Shown here: piece after piece, positions 7,627-16,748 of the stretch | How the letters are laid out: the number at the start of each line of letters is the position of its first letter | Numbering within the stretch: the stretch's first letter is position 1 | Assembly (NCBI GenBank): GCA_020719845.1 | Contig: DYPP01000004.1 | Span: 1 to 64,000 of the forward strand | Length of the DNA: 64,000 bases | Direction of reading: 5' to 3' | Origin: Treponema denticola | GTDB taxonomy: Bacteria; Spirochaetota; Spirochaetia; Treponematales; Breznakiellaceae | The notes under the pieces: model-generated | Told to the model about the DNA's origin: nothing | Database searches by the model: none | What the model saw: the letters and a program-made list of their open reading frames with translations, nothing else | Made by a program: the position numbers and the translations under genes

Positions 7627-8649
7627 ATGATGAAGAAAATCGCGTCCGTCGCCTTTGCCGCGGCGATCGCCCTCGCGCTGGCCGGTACCTTTGGTTCATG
7701 CAAACCAGCCGAAGAAACCGGCCCCGTAAAGCTCACCTTTTCGTCGGTCAGCGTTCCCGAAGACGCTCATACCAAAGCCATGACCGTTTTCAAGGAGGAA
7801 GTTGAAAAACTCTCCAAAGGAAAGATTACGGTGGACGTCTACCACTCGGGCCAGCTCTTCAACCAGACTGCGGAGCAGGACGCCATCCGCCAGGGCACGG
7901 TGGACATGGTCTACACTTCCGCCCAGTGGAACGCCCAGTTCATCCCGAAACTCGGCATGTTCGGCGCCGCTTTCACCTTCCAGAGCTATGACCAGATGAC
8001 CAAAACCTTCAACGGCGCCATCGGCCAGAAGCTCTTCGACGAGATCGCCGCGAGCCAGGGCATCCGGCCGTTGACCGCCTACTACCTGGGAACCCGGCAG
8101 CTCAACCTGACCGCCAAGGTGGGCGAAGTCACCAAACCCGGACAGATGCAGGGCGTCAAGCTCCGCGTACCGAACAGCCCGACCTGGATCGCCATGGGCA
8201 AGGCGCTCGGCGCCAATCCGACCCCGATGGCTTTCGGCGAAGTCTACATGGGACTCAAGACCGGCGTCGTGGACGGCCAGGACAATCCCCTGCCGACGGA
8301 CAAGAACGCCAAGTTCTACGAAGTCACCAAGTACATCGTCCTGACCAACCACGTGGTCGATTCCACCTGGCCGACGATCAACGAAAAGAAGTGGCAGAGC
8401 CTGTCCAGGCAACAGCAGGAATGGGTGCTGGCCGCCGCCGCCAAGGCGCGGGAATTCTGCGACAAGACGGTGCTCGAAAACGAAGCCAACCTGGTCCAGT
8501 TCTTCAAGGACCAGGGCCTTACGGTCGTCGAGAACCCCGACCGCGCCGCCTTCGCCGCGTACGCCAGGAATTCCTACCTGACCGAAAGCAAGGATCTTAC
8601 CAAGGACTGGGATTTGGCCCTGTACGACGAAGTCCAGAAGATCAAATGA
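7627..8649 (+). CDS. dctP: TRAP transporter substrate-binding protein DctP
   Basis: A 340-residue periplasmic binding lipoprotein. The signal peptide ends in TFGSC with the lipidated cysteine at residue 25. The family signature is clear: GVKLRVPNSPTW carries the arginine that pairs with the substrate carboxylate, and GEVYMGLKTGVVDGQDNP follows it. TRAP systems import organic acids such as sialic acid, uronates and C4-dicarboxylates, driven by a Na+ or H+ gradient. The Shine-Dalgarno sequence is GAGGAGG. A hairpin after the stop probably keeps this binding protein more abundant than the membrane subunits. The ligand cannot be read from the sequence; the adjacent aldolase suggests a keto-acid or sugar acid. 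Confidence 0.93.
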   Translation: MMKKIASVAFAAAIALALAGTFGSCKPAEETGPVKLTFSSVSVPEDAHTKAMTVFKEEVEKLSKGKITVDVYHSGQLFNQTAEQDAIRQGTVDMVYTSAQWNAQFIPKLGMFGAAFTFQSYDQMTKTFNGAIGQKLFDEIAASQGIRPLTAYYLGTRQLNLTAKVGEVTKPGQMQGVKLRVPNSPTWIAMGKALGANPTPMAFGEVYMGLKTGVVDGQDNPLPTDKNAKFYEVTKYIVLTNHVVDSTWPTINEKKWQSLSRQQQEWVLAAAAKAREFCDKTVLENEANLVQFFKDQGLTVVENPDRAAFAAYARNSYLTESKDLTKDWDLALYDEVQKIK

Positions 8650-8690
8650 TTCCAGGGCGGTCCGCTTTGCGCGTACCGCCATTCATTTTT

Positions 8691-8716
8691 GCCGAACCGG
8701 TTTAGCCCGGTTCGGC
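8691..8716 (+). terminator. Intra-operon hairpin after dctP
   Basis: Perfect 10-bp arms GCCGAACCGG/CCGGTTCGGC around a 6-nt loop, without a T-run. It is likely an mRNA 3'-end stabiliser or attenuator that sets the DctP to DctQM ratio. Confidence 0.65.
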
Positions 8717-8743
8717 GATCAATGTTCTCCAGGCAGGGCTCCG

Positions 8744-9244
8744 ATGAAGTTTCCCCCCATAATCGTAAAAACAGGTCGCTTCCTGGTGGACGCCATCGAG
8801 GTGTACGTCCCGGTCGTCACGTTCTCCGTATTGTTCCTTTCTTTCATCACCCAGATCATCGCCCGCTATTTCTTCAAGCCCCTGCTGTGGCCGGAGGAAC
8901 TCAGCCTGATGTGCTTCGTGTGGACCGCGCTTCTCGGCGGGCTCTACGCCAAACGGGACAACTCGCACGTCGCCTTTTCGATGCTCTACGACGCGGTCAG
9001 TCCCCGCCATCAGGCGCTGATGCGCGTCGCCGGGGACGCGCTGATGCTGTTCGCTTTTATTTTAGCTTTTAAGCCGTCCTGGGAGTACGTTTCGTTCATG
9101 GCCTACAAAAAATCCGACGTGCTCCTGATTCCCATGAACATCGTCTTTTTTCCCTACATGATTTTTCTGGCGGACATGATCGTGCGGGTTCTGCTGGACC
9201 TGATCGCGGATCTCAAGACCTACGTCAAGGGAGGCGCGGCATGA
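8744..9244 (+). CDS. dctQ: TRAP transporter small membrane subunit DctQ
   Basis: A 166-residue protein with four predicted transmembrane helices (about residues 20-45, 52-72, 90-112, 130-155). The WPEELSLMCFVWTALLGG segment is typical of DctQ. It acts as the scaffold that joins DctM to the binding protein. Its TGA overlaps the ATG of dctM by 4 bp, so the two are translationally coupled. It forms one operon with dctP, dctM and the aldolase gene. Confidence 0.92.
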   Translation: MKFPPIIVKTGRFLVDAIEVYVPVVTFSVLFLSFITQIIARYFFKPLLWPEELSLMCFVWTALLGGLYAKRDNSHVAFSMLYDAVSPRHQALMRVAGDALMLFAFILAFKPSWEYVSFMAYKKSDVLLIPMNIVFFPYMIFLADMIVRVLLDLIADLKTYVKGGAA

Positions 9245-10536
9245 GCCTGGCGCTTACCGTTTTCTTTGTTTCCTTCGTGATCGTCTTCCTCATCCGCATC
9301 CCCATCGGCATCGGCATGATGATGTCCTCCATTTTTTACTTTGCTTTGGCCACCCGGCCCGGTTCGACCATCGGCATGGTGGCTACCCAATTTCTGACCA
9401 ACATGAACACCAGTTTCATTTTGATCGCCGTGCCGTTGTTCGTATTCATGGCGGAAATCATGAATTCCGGCAAGGTCACCAGCATGATCTTTTCCTTTGC
9501 CAACGCGCTGGTGGGCAAAAAGAAGGGCGCCCTGGGCCACGTCAACGTCGTGGCGTCGATCATCTTTTCCGGCATGACCGGTTCGGCCCTCGCCGACGCG
9601 TCCGGACTGGGCAGCATGGAAATCAAGGCGATGCGCGAACAGGGCTATGACGACGGCTATTCCTGCGCCATCACCGCGGCTTCCGCCGTCATCGGTCCGA
9701 TCATACCCCCGTCCATACCGATGATCTTCTACGCCATGCTCTCCGGCGCTTCCATCGGCGCCCTCTTCCTGGGCGGCATCATCCCGGGCTTGATCATCGG
9801 CCTGGCGCTGATGGGATACACGGCGATCATCGCCAAAAAGAGGAATTATCCGGAGGGCGTATCCCTGCCCGCCAAGGAATTCATCGCCCTGACGCTGCGT
9901 TCGATACCCGCCCTCTTTTCGGTGGCGGTATTGCTGGGGGGCATCTATTCCGGCGTGGTCACGCCCACCGAAGCCGGCGCCCTGGCCGCAGCCTACGCGC
10001 TCCTGGTGTCCTTGTTTTTCTACCAGGCCTTTAGTTTGAAAGATCTCAAACAGGTGCTGCTGAACACCGTAAAAGCCGTCGGAACCCTGTCCCTTTTGGT
10101 CGGCTGCGCCTACGCCTTTTCCTACATCGTCACCATTGAACAGATACCGAGCACCGTGGCCAAGCTGCTTCTCGGGATTACGGACAACAAGTACGTCATG
10201 CTGCTGGTGATCAACCTGATGTTCCTGACCCTGGGCATGTTCATCGATACGATGGCCATCACCCTGGTCTTCATTCCCATCGTGCTGCCGCTGATCAACG
10301 CCCTGGGCATCGACCTGGTGCACTTCGGCGTGGTCATCGTCATCAACATGATGGTCGGACTGACGACGCCGCCTTTCGGCATGCTCCTGTTCATTACTTC
10401 CGGCATCTCCAAGACGCCGCTGAAAAACATCATCCGGGAGATCGTCCCGATGATTTACATCACCGTCGCCGTCCTCTTCCTGTTGACCTACGTGCCGCAA
10501 CTGGTGACGTTCATTCCCCGCCTGGCGGGTTTCTAA
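9241..10536 (+). CDS. dctM: TRAP transporter large permease subunit DctM
   Basis: A 431-residue polytopic membrane protein with about 12 hydrophobic segments. Family motifs include GMTGSALADASGLG and GPIIPPSIPMI in the first half and TTPPFGMLLFI in the second, which belong to the inverted-repeat transport core that binds sodium. The length is typical. It is the ion-coupled transport channel of the DctPQM system. It starts with ATG inside the dctQ stop codon. It is followed after 11 bp by the DapA-family aldolase gene, with a TAAGGAG Shine-Dalgarno sequence overlapping its own stop. Confidence 0.95.
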   Translation: MSLALTVFFVSFVIVFLIRIPIGIGMMMSSIFYFALATRPGSTIGMVATQFLTNMNTSFILIAVPLFVFMAEIMNSGKVTSMIFSFANALVGKKKGALGHVNVVASIIFSGMTGSALADASGLGSMEIKAMREQGYDDGYSCAITAASAVIGPIIPPSIPMIFYAMLSGASIGALFLGGIIPGLIIGLALMGYTAIIAKKRNYPEGVSLPAKEFIALTLRSIPALFSVAVLLGGIYSGVVTPTEAGALAAAYALLVSLFFYQAFSLKDLKQVLLNTVKAVGTLSLLVGCAYAFSYIVTIEQIPSTVAKLLLGITDNKYVMLLVINLMFLTLGMFIDTMAITLVFIPIVLPLINALGIDLVHFGVVIVINMMVGLTTPPFGMLLFITSGISKTPLKNIIREIVPMIYITVAVLFLLTYVPQLVTFIPRLAGF

Positions 10537-10547
10537 GGAGCCTAAGT

Positions 10548-11474
10548 ATGAAAACCATAGCCGCCGGCGTCTGGCCGACGATGATCACCCCCTTCAACGG
10601 GGATGGGTCCATTGATTACGCAACGCTGGAAAAACTGATCGACTGGTACGTGGACCGGGGCGTCACCGGACTTTTTGCGGTCTGCCAGTCCAGCGAAATG
10701 TTCCATCTGAGCCTGAAAGAGCGCTTGGACCTGGCCCGGGCCTGCGTGCGCCTGGCCGCCGGCCGGGTCGGGGTCATCGCTTCGGGACACGTGGCCGACG
10801 ATCCCCGGGATCAGATAGCAGAAGCCAAAATGATGGCCGATGCGGGGGTGGACGCGGTGGTGCTGCTGACCAACCGGTTTGCCCGGCGCACCGAGGGCGA
10901 CGAGGTCTTCAAAAAAAACCTGGACCATTTTTTGAAGGCCGTCTCCGACGACACGCTCTTGGGCTTCTACGAATGCCCGGCGCCGTACAAACGCCTTTTG
11001 TCTCCCGAATTGATGCGCTACGCCGTGGCTTCCGGACGCTTCGGCTTTCTCAAGGACACCAGCTGCCGGATCGGCGACATCCAGGCCAAGCTGGCCATCG
11101 CCAAGGGTTCCCATTTCAAGCTATTCAACGCCAACGCGGCGACGCTGCTGGAATCCCTCGCCGCCGGCGCCGCGGGGTATTCGGGCATCATGACCAACTT
11201 CCACGCGGATCTGTATTCCTGGCTGTGCGCCAACTGGGCGGAGGATGAAGTCCGGGCCCGGGAACTGCAGGATTATCTGGGGTTGGCGTCGGTGATCGAA
11301 TACCAGCTGTATCCGGTCAACGCCATGTACGCCCTGCAGCTGGAGGGACTCCCCTTCCAGCTGGTCAGCCGCCGCGCCGACCCGGCGCTGTTCACCGAGT
11401 CCATGCGCAAAGAAGTAGAGCAGATGATGAGGCTTTCCCGCCTCTTCTCCGCCCGCTATTCCAAATCCCGCTGA
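10548..11474 (+). CDS. DapA/NanA-family Schiff-base aldolase or lyase
   Basis: A 308-residue (beta/alpha)8 protein of the dihydrodipicolinate synthase/N-acetylneuraminate lyase family. The substrate-binding loop reads VCQSSEMF instead of GTTGE. The catalytic tyrosine is in YECPAPYKR and the Schiff-base lysine in FGFLKDTSC. True DapA enzymes carry GTTGE, so lysine synthesis is unlikely. The location after a TRAP transporter and an IclR regulator points to cleavage of an imported keto-acid to pyruvate plus an aldehyde. Candidate substrates are sialic acid, 2-keto-3-deoxy sugar acids or similar, but no kinase or epimerase lies beside it to narrow this down. Confidence 0.85.
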   Translation: MKTIAAGVWPTMITPFNGDGSIDYATLEKLIDWYVDRGVTGLFAVCQSSEMFHLSLKERLDLARACVRLAAGRVGVIASGHVADDPRDQIAEAKMMADAGVDAVVLLTNRFARRTEGDEVFKKNLDHFLKAVSDDTLLGFYECPAPYKRLLSPELMRYAVASGRFGFLKDTSCRIGDIQAKLAIAKGSHFKLFNANAATLLESLAAGAAGYSGIMTNFHADLYSWLCANWAEDEVRARELQDYLGLASVIEYQLYPVNAMYALQLEGLPFQLVSRRADPALFTESMRKEVEQMMRLSRLFSARYSKSR

Positions 11475-11556
11475 TCTTCTATAATGGAGCCTCCGGAACA
11501 CCCGTTCCGGCGGTTCCAATGGTCATAACCGAATATTCGTTCTTCCAAGGATTTTC

Positions 11557-12846
11557 ATGTCAAACAACGATTTTGCTTCCCTCGGCCTGATGCCGGACAG
11601 CCTGCGTGCCCTGGAGCACGAAGGCTACGTTCAGCCGACGCCCATCCAGGTTCAAGCCATACCCATCGCCCTACGGGGTCAGGACCTCTTGGCCTGCGCC
11701 CAAACCGGCACCGGCAAGACTGCGGCCTTTGCCCTGCCCATGATCCAGCTTCTGGTTTCCCATCCCGGTCAACGGCGACCCCGGCGGGCGCGCTCCCTGG
11801 TGGTCGCGCCCACCCGGGAGCTGGCGGCGCAGATCGACGCCAGCTTTGCCGCTTATGGCCGCCACGCAGACCTGCATCGGGCTTGCGTGTACGGCGGGGT
11901 CGGCAAACTGCCCCAGATCAAGGCCATGTCCAAGGGTGTGGACGTCCTGGTCGCCACGCCGGGGCGGCTGCTCGACCTGATCGGCGAGGCGTACATCGAC
12001 CTGTCCGGCGTGGAGATCGCCGTTTTTGACGAAGCCGACCGCATGCTGGACATGGGCTTTATCCGGGACGTACGGAAAATCGTCGCCCTGTTGCCCAAAC
12101 AGCGGCAGACGCTGCTTTTTTCGGCCACGATGCCCACGGAAATAGAAGAATTAGCCCGGGGCTTGCTGACCAACCCGGCCCGGGTCGCCGTCGACCCCGA
12201 GCAGCCGACGGTGGAAAAAATAAAGCAAGTGCTCTACCACGTGGAAAAAGGCGATAAAAAGGACCTGCTGACCAAACTGATCGCCGAATTGGGCGTGGAG
12301 CGGGCCATCGTTTTTTCCCGCACCAAACACGGCGCCGACCGCATCGCCAAGGGCTTGCACCTGGCGGGCATCGGCGCCGGGGTCATCCACGCCAACAAGG
12401 GGCAAGGCAACCGCACCAAGACCATGGAAGCCTTCCGTTCCGGAGAGACGCGCATCCTGGTGGCCACGGACATCGCCGCCCGGGGCATCGACGTGGATGA
12501 TATTACCCACATTTTCAACTTCGACCTGCCCACGGAGCCGGAAACCTACGTGCACCGCATCGGCCGCACCGCCCGGGCCGGCGCCGAAGGTGTGGCTATC
12601 TCCTTCTGCGACACGGAAGAACAAAAGCAGCTCCGCCAGATAGAGCGGCTCTTGAAAAAGAACATCCCCACCGCGGGACAACCCAGACCGAATCCCTCCG
12701 CCGGCCCGCGGCATCCCGCCAAGCCCGCCGTCGCCGGGCGGTCCCCGACTCCCGGGGAACGAATGTCCAAACCCGCTTCCGCCGCCAAGGGTGCCGCGGG
12801 GACGCCCTTCCGCTATTTCCGGGGTATGGGCCGGGGCAAAAAGTAG
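11557..12846 (+). CDS. DEAD-box ATP-dependent RNA helicase (RhlE-like)
   Basis: A 429-residue helicase with all core motifs: Q motif (PTPIQVQAIPI), motif I AQTGTGKT, Ia PTRELA, II DEAD, III SAT, and VI HRIGRTARAG. The C-terminal 50 residues form a basic, low-complexity tail (PKP/GRS-rich) typical of RhlE, used for RNA contact. It remodels RNA, probably during ribosome assembly or mRNA decay. An AAGGA sequence precedes the ATG. A possible -10 box TATAAT lies at 11480-11485, and a hairpin CCGGAAC/GTTCCGG (11493-11510) would fall in the 5' leader. It stands alone between two transport operons. Confidence 0.93.
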   Translation: MSNNDFASLGLMPDSLRALEHEGYVQPTPIQVQAIPIALRGQDLLACAQTGTGKTAAFALPMIQLLVSHPGQRRPRRARSLVVAPTRELAAQIDASFAAYGRHADLHRACVYGGVGKLPQIKAMSKGVDVLVATPGRLLDLIGEAYIDLSGVEIAVFDEADRMLDMGFIRDVRKIVALLPKQRQTLLFSATMPTEIEELARGLLTNPARVAVDPEQPTVEKIKQVLYHVEKGDKKDLLTKLIAELGVERAIVFSRTKHGADRIAKGLHLAGIGAGVIHANKGQGNRTKTMEAFRSGETRILVATDIAARGIDVDDITHIFNFDLPTEPETYVHRIGRTARAGAEGVAISFCDTEEQKQLRQIERLLKKNIPTAGQPRPNPSAGPRHPAKPAVAGRSPTPGERMSKPASAAKGAAGTPFRYFRGMGRGKK

Positions 12847-12865
12847 CCTGGTCGTCCCTTGTCGC

Positions 12866-12897
12866 CCGGGTTACTAAAACACGTTTTAGTAACCCGG
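12866..12897. repeat. Perfect 15-bp inverted repeat after the helicase gene
   Basis: Arms CCGGGTTACTAAAAC (12866-12880) and its exact complement (12883-12897) around 2 nt. It may end helicase transcription, though no T-run follows. The rest of the interval up to 13055 holds only a weaker, imperfect inverted repeat (12931-12993, with CCGGCGC/GCGCCGG inside) and no gene that I can support. Confidence 0.7.
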
Positions 12898-13055
12898 TCC
12901 CGAATTCTCGATCCAAACCTGTCGTCGCCCGCTTTGTCCGGGTGATCGTGTCGTTTTCCCGATGAGCCCGGCGCGCCGATGCGCCGGACAAGGCCCCCTC
13001 CGCGCCCGAGTAAGTACTCTTATGGCTAAAACCGGTAAATAGGGATTACATTAAC

Positions 13056-13083
13056 TTGACAATCAGCCAAGTGGTGATAAAAA
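13056..13083 (+). promoter_or_regulatory. Probable promoter of the sugar ABC operon
   Basis: TTGACA (13056-13061), a 16-bp spacer and TAAAAA (13078-13083). CAGGA at 13098-13102 serves as the Shine-Dalgarno sequence for the ATG at 13109. The -10 box is weak, so an activator may be needed. Confidence 0.45.
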
Positions 13084-13108
13084 AACTAAATATTTTCAGG
13101 AATTTTTT

Positions 13109-14149
13109 ATGAAGAGAGCATTAGCAGCCGTTCTTGTGCTTGCCGTACTCGGCGGGTCCCTTTTTGCTGCCGGAGGCAAGGAATCCGCTCCGGCCAAAAA
13201 GGACAAGTTCGAAATCGTCATGGTCGTTAAACTGGAAGGCGTAGCCTGGTTCGACAACATGCGCCTGGGCATCGAACGCTTTGCCGCCGAGCATCCGGAC
13301 GTCAACGCCTACCAGGTCGGCGCGGACACTGCGGACCCCGCGGCCCAGGTAGCGCTGATCAATGACCTGATCGCCAAAGGCGTGGACGCCATTCTGGTCG
13401 TCCCGAACGATCCCGCTTCCCTGGTGCCGGTGTTCAAGAAGGCCAATGATGCCGGCATCCTGACCCTGACCCACGAAGCTTCCACCCAGAGCCAGATCAG
13501 CTTCGACATCGAAGCCTTCGACAACACCGACTATGGACGGCACATGATGGACATCATGGCCGCCTGGATGGGCAACCAGGGCAAGTGGCAGCCTTTCGTC
13601 GGCCACCTGACCTCGGTTACCCACAACCAGTGGGTGGACGGCGAAGTAGCCCAGGCCAAAGCCAAGTACCCCAACCTGGTCATGGCCACCCAGCGGGTGG
13701 AAGAGCAGGAAAACCAGCAGATCGCTTATGAGAAATCCCTGGAACTGCTCAAGACCTATCCGGACCTGAAAGCCCTGATGGGCAGCGCCATGAGCACCGT
13801 CCCCGGCGCCGCTAAGGCGATCGAGGAAAAAGGCCTGATCGGCAAGGTAGCCGCCTTCGGAACCTGTCTGCCTTCCGTGGCCGGCGACTACCTGCAGAGC
13901 GGCGCCGCCAAGTCCATCCACTTCTGGGTCCCCGCAGACGCCGGCTACGTCACCGCCAACGTGGCGTACAAGCTGCTGAAAGGCGAGACCATCTCCGACG
14001 GCACCAATCTCGGCGCGCCGGGATACGAAAAGATCACCATCAAGAAGAATGATGCCGGCGTCCCCGTCATCTACGGACAAGCCTGGGTCGACGTGAACAA
14101 AGAAAACCTGGGCACCTGGAAGAACGCCGACGGCAGCTACAAGCTGTAA
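13109..14149 (+). CDS. Ribose/autoinducer-2-type sugar-binding periplasmic protein
   Basis: A 346-residue type-I periplasmic binding protein (RbsB/LsrB/RhaS group). The signal peptide (residues 1-21) ends LFAAGGKES, a junction often seen in Treponema binding proteins. The core has two Rossmann-like lobes, including AQVALINDLIAKGVDAILVVPND and the later GKVAAFGTCLPSV. The two-lobe length is normal. It delivers a sugar or polyol to the membrane complex encoded by the next three genes. A terminator-like hairpin separates it from the ATPase gene and explains high binding-protein output. Its ligand is unknown; the neighbouring DhaK/DhaL suggests a short-chain ketose, a polyol or a related sugar. 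Confidence 0.9.
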   Translation: MKRALAAVLVLAVLGGSLFAAGGKESAPAKKDKFEIVMVVKLEGVAWFDNMRLGIERFAAEHPDVNAYQVGADTADPAAQVALINDLIAKGVDAILVVPNDPASLVPVFKKANDAGILTLTHEASTQSQISFDIEAFDNTDYGRHMMDIMAAWMGNQGKWQPFVGHLTSVTHNQWVDGEVAQAKAKYPNLVMATQRVEEQENQQIAYEKSLELLKTYPDLKALMGSAMSTVPGAAKAIEEKGLIGKVAAFGTCLPSVAGDYLQSGAAKSIHFWVPADAGYVTANVAYKLLKGETISDGTNLGAPGYEKITIKKNDAGVPVIYGQAWVDVNKENLGTWKNADGSYKL

Positions 14150-14160
14150 TCGGTTCCCGA

Positions 14161-14190
14161 CAGGGGGAAGCAATTCCCCCTGTTTTTTAT
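14161..14190 (+). terminator. Attenuating terminator between binding-protein and ATPase genes
   Basis: Hairpin CAGGGGGAA/TTCCCCCTG with a 4-nt loop (14161-14182) is followed by a T-rich run. It likely causes partial termination inside the operon. Confidence 0.8.
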
Positions 14191-14219
14191 TTTTTAAATT
14201 TCTGGCAACAGGGGACAAG

Positions 14220-15740
14220 ATGGCCGAATCATTCCTGCAAGCTAAAAACATCTGCAAGACGTTCGAAGGCGTCAAGGCCCTGGACAACGTCGGCTTGTCC
14301 TTGGAGAAGGGTAAGATTCATTGCCTGGTCGGGGAAAACGGATCGGGCAAATCCACGCTGATCAAAATCATCGGCGGGGTGCACCGCCCTGATTCGGGGT
14401 CGATCGTCATCGACGGCGATGAATACCGGCACCTGCAGACCATCGATGCCATCCGGGCGGGAATCCAGATCATCTATCAGGATCTATCGCTTTTTCCCAA
14501 CCTGACGGTGGCCGAGAACATCGCCGTCAACCAGATGCTGGAATCCGACAGCCAGGTGGTCAACTGGGCTCGGGTGCAGGCTGAAGCCCGCAAGGCGCTG
14601 GCGGAGATCGGCGAAGAGATCGAGCTGTCCGAGCGGGTTGAAAACCTATCCATCGCCCGCAAACAGATCGTGGCGATTTCCCGGGCGCTGACCCAAAACG
14701 CCAAGCTGATCATCATGGACGAAGCAACTTCGGCCATCACCAAGGATGAGGTGGATCATCTTTTTTCGGTTATCGACCGACTGCAGAAAAAAGGAATCTC
14801 CATACTTTTCGTCAGCCACAAGCTGAGCGAAGTATTTGAAATAGCCGACATGGTCACCATCATCCGGGACGGCAAAAAAGTCGGCGACTATCCCGCGGAA
14901 GAACTGGACAACGAACGCCTGGTATTTCTGATGACGGGCAAAAAATTCGATTATCCGCCGTATCGCTACCAGACGGAAAAGCATAGCCCCGATGACCTGC
15001 TGGCGGTAGAAAACCTGTCCAAGCACAAGCAGTTTTCGGACATCAGCTTTTCCCTCCGCCGGGGCGAAATCCTGGGCATTACCGGACTGATCGGGTCCGG
15101 AAGGACCGAGGTGGCGCTGTCGCTCTTCGGACTGAACCGGCCGGACAGCGGACGCATCCTGCTGGATGGGGCGACGGTCAGCATTCGTTCCCCCCGGGAC
15201 GCCATCCGGCAGGGCATCGCCTACCTGCCCGAAGACCGCCTGACCCAGGGACTTTTTGAAGAACAGTCCATCGGCAAGAACATCATCGTCACCATCCTGG
15301 CGGAGCTGCTGGGCAAACTGCGCTTTCTTTCTCCGGTCAAACAGCGCGACGCCGGCATGAAATGGGTACAGAACCTGAAGATTCGCACCCCCACCGCGGA
15401 GGCGCCGGCCAACAGCCTGTCCGGAGGCAACCAGCAACGCGTCGTGCTGGCCAAATGGCTGGCCATCAAACCCAAGGTGTTCATCCTGGACGGCCCCACC
15501 ATCGGAATCGACATCGGGTCCAAACACAATATCCACGAGATCATCCGGGGGCTGGCTGAAGAAGGCATGGCCATCATCATGATCTCCGACGAAATCCAGG
15601 AAATTCTGGACAACTGCAATCGTGTTCTGATCATGTCCAAGGGCAAGCTGGTCAAGGAAATAGAAGACGCCGGAAAGATCAGCCCGGATGAAGTTTTCGC
15701 CATCATCAGCAACGGATCCGCAAACGAGGTAGCCCCATGA
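14220..15740 (+). CDS. Sugar ABC transporter ATP-binding protein (RbsA type)
   Basis: A 506-residue protein with two fused nucleotide-binding domains. Domain 1 has a good Walker A (GENGSGKSTLIK) and the Walker B IIMDEATSA, but a degenerate signature (LSIARKQ). Domain 2 has a degenerate Walker A (GLIGSGRTEVA) and a canonical signature (LSGGNQQRVVLAKWLA). This asymmetry is the rule for RbsA, MglA and XylG proteins. It powers uptake with the two permeases that follow. Its stop overlaps the ATG of the first permease by 4 bp. Confidence 0.95.
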   Translation: MAESFLQAKNICKTFEGVKALDNVGLSLEKGKIHCLVGENGSGKSTLIKIIGGVHRPDSGSIVIDGDEYRHLQTIDAIRAGIQIIYQDLSLFPNLTVAENIAVNQMLESDSQVVNWARVQAEARKALAEIGEEIELSERVENLSIARKQIVAISRALTQNAKLIIMDEATSAITKDEVDHLFSVIDRLQKKGISILFVSHKLSEVFEIADMVTIIRDGKKVGDYPAEELDNERLVFLMTGKKFDYPPYRYQTEKHSPDDLLAVENLSKHKQFSDISFSLRRGEILGITGLIGSGRTEVALSLFGLNRPDSGRILLDGATVSIRSPRDAIRQGIAYLPEDRLTQGLFEEQSIGKNIIVTILAELLGKLRFLSPVKQRDAGMKWVQNLKIRTPTAEAPANSLSGGNQQRVVLAKWLAIKPKVFILDGPTIGIDIGSKHNIHEIIRGLAEEGMAIIMISDEIQEILDNCNRVLIMSKGKLVKEIEDAGKISPDEVFAIISNGSANEVAP

Positions 15741-16747
15741 AGCTGCAACTGTTGAAGCACAACGAAACCTACCTTTTTTTGGTGGTCCTGTTCTTTTCCC
15801 TGGTCATCACCGCGATCAATCCGGTGTTCATCGGCCTGGAAAACATTTTTGACCTGCTGCGCAGCAGTTCGGGCACGGCCATTCTGGCCATCGGCGTCTT
15901 TCTGGTCCTGCTTTCCGGGGGCATCGACGTATCGTCCACGGCCATCGCCATCAGCGCCCAGTACATCTCGGTCAACCTAGTCATCAACCTGGGGGTGGAT
16001 AACCTGTTCCTGGCCTTCCTGATCGCCATCGCGGTGGGCGTTTCCCTGGGAGCGGTCAACGCGCTGTTCATTTCGGTGTTCAAAATCCCGGCGCTGATCA
16101 CCACCCTGGGCACCAGCAGCCTTTTCCACGGGGCCTTGCTGGAATTTTTCGGGACCAAGTCCATCAACACCGGCGGCTTGCCGGAATGCTTCAAATCATT
16201 CGCCAAGATCAACGTCATTACCCTGACCCGGACCGACGGCACCGAATACGGACTGTCCATCTTTTTTGCCATCCTGGTCTTCATGATCCTGCTGACCTGG
16301 TTTCTGCTGAAGTTCACCATGATCGGCCGGGGCATCTACGCCCTGGGGGGCAATCCGGAAGCCGCCAAGCGAGCGGGCTTCAACATCAGGAAGATCCAAT
16401 TCTTCATCTACAGTTACGTCGGATTCATGGCCGGCATTGTCGGCGTCATGCATCTTTCCCTGATTCGCTACAGCAACCCCAACTACCTGGTAGGGACGGA
16501 ACTGGGCGTCATCGCGGCGGTGGTGTTGGGCGGCACCAGGATAACCGGGGGTACGGGCACCCTGACCGGGACCATGCTGGGTATCTCGCTGATCGTCATT
16601 CTGGAAAAGAATCTGGTGCTGATCGGGCTTTCTTCCTACTGGCAGCAGTTCTTCATCGGTTCCATCATCATCATCGGTGTGACCATCACCTACGTGCAGA
16701 ACAAGATCCGGTCCCGCAAGACCGCCAACCTGGTATTGGGAGCCTAG
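15737..16747 (+). CDS. Sugar ABC transporter permease 1 (RbsC type)
   Basis: A 336-residue membrane protein with 8-10 hydrophobic segments. Family marks are SGGIDVSSTAIA near the start, YALGGNPEAAKRAGF in the middle and AVVLGGTRITGGTGTLTGT near the end, the last two being the coupling and glycine-rich segments of BPD_transp_2 permeases. It is coupled to the ATPase gene by a 4-bp overlap and is separated from permease 2 by 1 bp. The two different permeases probably form a heterodimer, as in the Lsr (autoinducer-2) and rhamnose systems rather than ribose. Confidence 0.93.
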   Translation: MKLQLLKHNETYLFLVVLFFSLVITAINPVFIGLENIFDLLRSSSGTAILAIGVFLVLLSGGIDVSSTAIAISAQYISVNLVINLGVDNLFLAFLIAIAVGVSLGAVNALFISVFKIPALITTLGTSSLFHGALLEFFGTKSINTGGLPECFKSFAKINVITLTRTDGTEYGLSIFFAILVFMILLTWFLLKFTMIGRGIYALGGNPEAAKRAGFNIRKIQFFIYSYVGFMAGIVGVMHLSLIRYSNPNYLVGTELGVIAAVVLGGTRITGGTGTLTGTMLGISLIVILEKNLVLIGLSSYWQQFFIGSIIIIGVTITYVQNKIRSRKTANLVLGA

Positions 16748-16748
16748 C

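Noticed and set aside
12901-13050. A small gene between the helicase and the sugar-binding protein
   Set aside because: The open frames there are shadows without a ribosome-binding site. The sequence holds only imperfect inverted repeats.
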